From the NCBI RefSeq assembly GCF_002245655.1, contig NZ_NOIH01000030.1:1-63630 (forward strand): a DNA stretch of 63,630 nt, read 5' to 3'. Made by a program: the position numbers and the translations under genes. The notes under the pieces were generated by a model, which saw nothing but the letters and a program-made list of their open reading frames with translations, was not told where the DNA came from and did not search any database. Shown one piece after another: positions 61,890 through 63,630 of the stretch. Source of the DNA: Thauera propionica. GTDB lineage: Bacteria; Pseudomonadota; Gammaproteobacteria; Burkholderiales; Rhodocyclaceae. Positions within the stretch are counted from its first letter, which is position 1; every line of letters begins with the position of its first letter.

Positions 61890-63630
61890 TCAATCGGTGA
61901 TCAGCTTGCCCTTGTTGATCAGGTCCTGAATGATCAACTGGTCGCTGCCGAGGCCGGAGGTGAGATCGACATTCTCGACGACGATGACCTGGTCGGCCGC
62001 GTCGTAGCCGCCCTCACCGAAAGCCCCCGTGCTGCTGACCATCACCGTCGTGTCGCCCGAATCCGGGTCGAACTCGAAGTGCAGGTAGCTGTCGAGCGTT
62101 CCCGCCGATTCGTCCTGCAGCAGGTCGCGCAGATCGAGCGCATCGCCATCGGACAGCGAGAAGTCCTTGATGACGTCCCGCGCCGGATCGTCCGCGCTGC
62201 CCTGGTCGCCGAGGTGCCATTCGAACACGTCGGCACCCAGCCCGCCGTACAGCACGTCGTCGCCCGCACCGCTGCCCGACAATGCGCCGTCATCCTCCAG
62301 GACCCTTGCGGCGAGCGTGGTGATCACCTCGCCGTAGGGCGTCAGCGTCAGCGTCGCGCTGTCGGTGCTGCCGTCGATGTCGATCGCCACGTACTCGAAC
62401 ACGTCGGGCGCGTAGTTCACATCGATGTCGCTGACCACGAAGCCGGCGTTGCTGGTGCTGCCCGACTCGAAGGACAGGTTGAGGTAACTGAAGCTGTCGG
62501 GCGGATCAATCAGGACGGAGTACACCCCACCATTGTCATTCACGCCGCCACCGAGCGACCCTGACCCGACGACGTTGCCCTCGAGGTCGTAGGCGGTCCA
62601 GAACCCCTGCTCGGATTGAGCGGCATTGAACTGACCGAGCGATACCAGCACGCTGTCAGCCTCACCCTGCAGCGCGATGACCAGATGTTCGTCATGGTCG
62701 ATCGCGGAGCTCTGCAGCAGCATGACGCCCACGCCTGCCTTGCCGGAGCCACCGCCGCCCTTGAAGCCGACGTCCTGCGAAGCAGCAGTCGTCAGCTTGT
62801 CGATGTCGAAGGTCCAGTCGCTGCCATCCGGATTGTCGCGGAAGCCATACAGCCCGACCACGCCGTTCTCGGCCACCCACATGTTCAGGTTCGGATCCTT
62901 GTAGCTCACCGGGGGCTGCATCTGGCTCGTATAGCTGTAGGAGCCATCCGAGCGGATCACGAGCAGTCCGTTGGGCGTGTCGAAGCTGACCTCACCCCCC
63001 TCGGCGATCTGCTTGGTCTCGCCCTGGAAGCTGACCTGGTCCACGCGCAGCGGCTGGTCGTTGCCGGTGTCGTTGCCGAGCACGTTCCCGGTCACCGTGG
63101 TGCCTTGCGCGACGAACTGATGGTCGTCGATCGCATCGACATCGGTATCGGTCACGTTCACCTTCACCGTCGTCCACGAGGACTCGTCGGTGCCATCGGT
63201 CACCCGGTACTCGAACGTGTCATGGTTCGGCACCTCATCGTCATGGTCGAGGATCGGCGCGACGTAGCTGAAGGTACCGTCCGGTTGGAGCGTGACCGTG
63301 CCCCCCAGCGGGGTGGTGAAGCCTTCGCTGACGATGTACTCGGTGCCATTCACGCGCACGGCCGAGACCTGGATCGGATCGCCATCCAGATCAGTATCGT
63401 TGTCGAGCAGCGAACCCAGTTCGGCGGTCGTACCCTCGACGATGTCGTACTCGTCACCCTCGGCTTCCGGCCCGTTGTTCGGCGGTTCGGTCGTCGGCGG
63501 TTCGGTCGTCGGCGGTTCAGTCGTCGGCGGTTCAGTCGTCGGCGGTTCAGTCGTCGGCGGATCATTCGTCGGCGGTTCAGTCGTCGGCGGTTCAGTCGTC
63601 GGCGGTTCAGTCGTCGGCGGTTCAGTCGTC
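61890..63630 (-). CDS. Large type I secreted adhesin (LapA-like, VCBS/RTX), C-terminal part; continues right of the window
   Basis: The visible ~580 residues start inside a Pro/Thr/Glu pentapeptide tract (see 63481-63630). Next come two cadherin/VCBS-like domains (VTLQPDGTFSYVAPILDHDD; VRVNGTEYIVSEGF), a region rich in Gly and Asp (GFKGGGGSGKAGVGVMLLQS), and a terminal RTX-type block (GSGAGDDVLYGGLGADVFEW; DVIKDFSLSDGDALDLRDLL) that is the type I secretion signal region of the VC_A0849 subclass. This is the architecture of LapA-type biofilm adhesins; the N-terminal retention module and LapG site would lie outside the window. TolC-like, lapG and lapD genes lie close by; the ABC and membrane-fusion genes are not in view. 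Confidence 0.9.
   Translation of the reverse strand, partial: TTEPPTTEPPTTEPPTTEPPTNDPPTTEPPTTEPPTTEPPTTEPPTTEPPNNGPEAEGDEYDIVEGTTAELGSLLDNDTDLDGDPIQVSAVRVNGTEYIVSEGFTTPLGGTVTLQPDGTFSYVAPILDHDDEVPNHDTFEYRVTDGTDESSWTTVKVNVTDTDVDAIDDHQFVAQGTTVTGNVLGNDTGNDQPLRVDQVSFQGETKQIAEGGEVSFDTPNGLLVIRSDGSYSYTSQMQPPVSYKDPNLNMWVAENGVVGLYGFRDNPDGSDWTFDIDKLTTAASQDVGFKGGGGSGKAGVGVMLLQSSAIDHDEHLVIALQGEADSVLVSLGQFNAAQSEQGFWTAYDLEGNVVGSGSLGGGVNDNGGVYSVLIDPPDSFSYLNLSFESGSTSNAGFVVSDIDVNYAPDVFEYVAIDIDGSTDSATLTLTPYGEVITTLAARVLEDDGALSGSGAGDDVLYGGLGADVFEWHLGDQGSADDPARDVIKDFSLSDGDALDLRDLLQDESAGTLDSYLHFEFDPDSGDTTVMVSSTGAFGEGGYDAADQVIVVENVDLTSGLGSDQLIIQDLINKGKLITD
63481..63630 (-). repeat. 15-bp tandem repeat, at least 10 copies, encoding (Thr-Thr-Glu-Pro-Pro)n
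   Basis: The unit GGCGGTTCAGTCGTC (plus strand) repeats ten times without a gap up to the window edge, so the array may be longer. In the adhesin frame it encodes TTEPP. Two units at the left have a silent GAA-codon neighbour change (TTCGG for TTCAG), and one unit (63556-63570) is altered to encode TNDPP. It forms an extended, acidic, proline-rich linker. Such short in-frame repeats are prone to copy-number change. Confidence 0.93.

Noticed and set aside
63350-63565. Arg/Asn-rich frame (repeating Leu-Asn-Arg-Arg-Arg) across the 15-bp repeat
   Set aside because: This is the repeat read in another frame. The adhesin frame (TTEPP) continues without interruption into VCBS-like domains.
63481-63630. 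CRISPR array
   Set aside because: The 15-bp units are directly adjacent without spacers and encode an in-frame peptide repeat.

Overview
The window is a GC-rich, gene-dense stretch of a bacterial chromosome. It most likely comes from a Rhodocyclales betaproteobacterium of the Thauera/Azoarcus/Aromatoleum type. The grounds are the tRNA-Tyr/tRNA-Gly/tRNA-Thr/tuf order at the left edge, a fused indolepyruvate ferredoxin oxidoreductase, a PhaM-type granule protein, several CoA-ligase and B12-mutase genes, and codon use typical of this group. This is inference from gene content; there is no rRNA gene to settle it. I saw no insertion sequence, prophage or CRISPR array, and the window reads as core and niche-adaptive chromosome.

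Layout. 1-569: the end of a translation locus (tuf and three tRNAs, leftward) with a strong promoter. 778-5945: a fused 2-oxoacid:ferredoxin oxidoreductase, a membrane-anchored methyltransferase and an orphan ParA-like ATPase. 5961-9642: a signalling module made of a LuxR-type regulator and, divergently, a periplasmic binding-protein-like gene overlapping a hybrid kinase. 9716-10138: phaM. 10193-19927: a leftward run of eight genes (acyl-CoA synthetase, LivGHM, substrate-binding protein, LivF, PaaK-like ligase, CaiB-type CoA-transferase) that looks like an import-and-activate system for an organic acid. 20190-26056: a MotA/MotB-like pair, a DUF2721 protein, a soluble PAS-PAS chemoreceptor (BdlA-like) and an Aer-like receptor. 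26265-30798: fused isobutyryl-CoA mutase (icmF) with a divergent AraC-type regulator. 30943-33728: a PAS hybrid kinase and an OmpR-type regulator. 33818-36721: a methylmalonyl-CoA-epimerase-like VOC protein, a YpfJ-type zinc peptidase and a KamA-type radical SAM enzyme. 37222-43347: a six-gene Mrp antiporter operon with mrpA and mrpB fused. 43477-51371: the propionyl-CoA to succinyl-CoA operon mcm-meaB-pccB-pccA with a divergent GntR regulator. 51420-55898: a CNNM/CorC-type protein, an ActP-like symporter with its DUF485 partner, and an enoyl-CoA hydratase. 55932-63630: a Lap-type biofilm adhesin locus (TolC-like channel, LapG-like protease, LapD-like c-di-GMP receptor, a glycosyltransferase-methyltransferase fusion, and the C-terminal part of a large type I secreted adhesin that runs off the right edge).

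How the parts connect. Three stretches serve short or branched acyl-CoA metabolism (the CoA-ligase/ABC cluster, icmF, and the propionyl-CoA operon). A 14-bp sequence containing a palindrome lies both in the mcm/gntR divergent promoter region and just upstream of the VOC gene about 17 kb away. This suggests that the VOC protein is the missing methylmalonyl-CoA epimerase and that the two loci share a regulator, most simply the GntR protein. The adhesin locus carries an in-frame TAG stop in the TolC-like channel gene, so adhesin export may be switched off in this strain unless the codon is read through or is a sequencing error.
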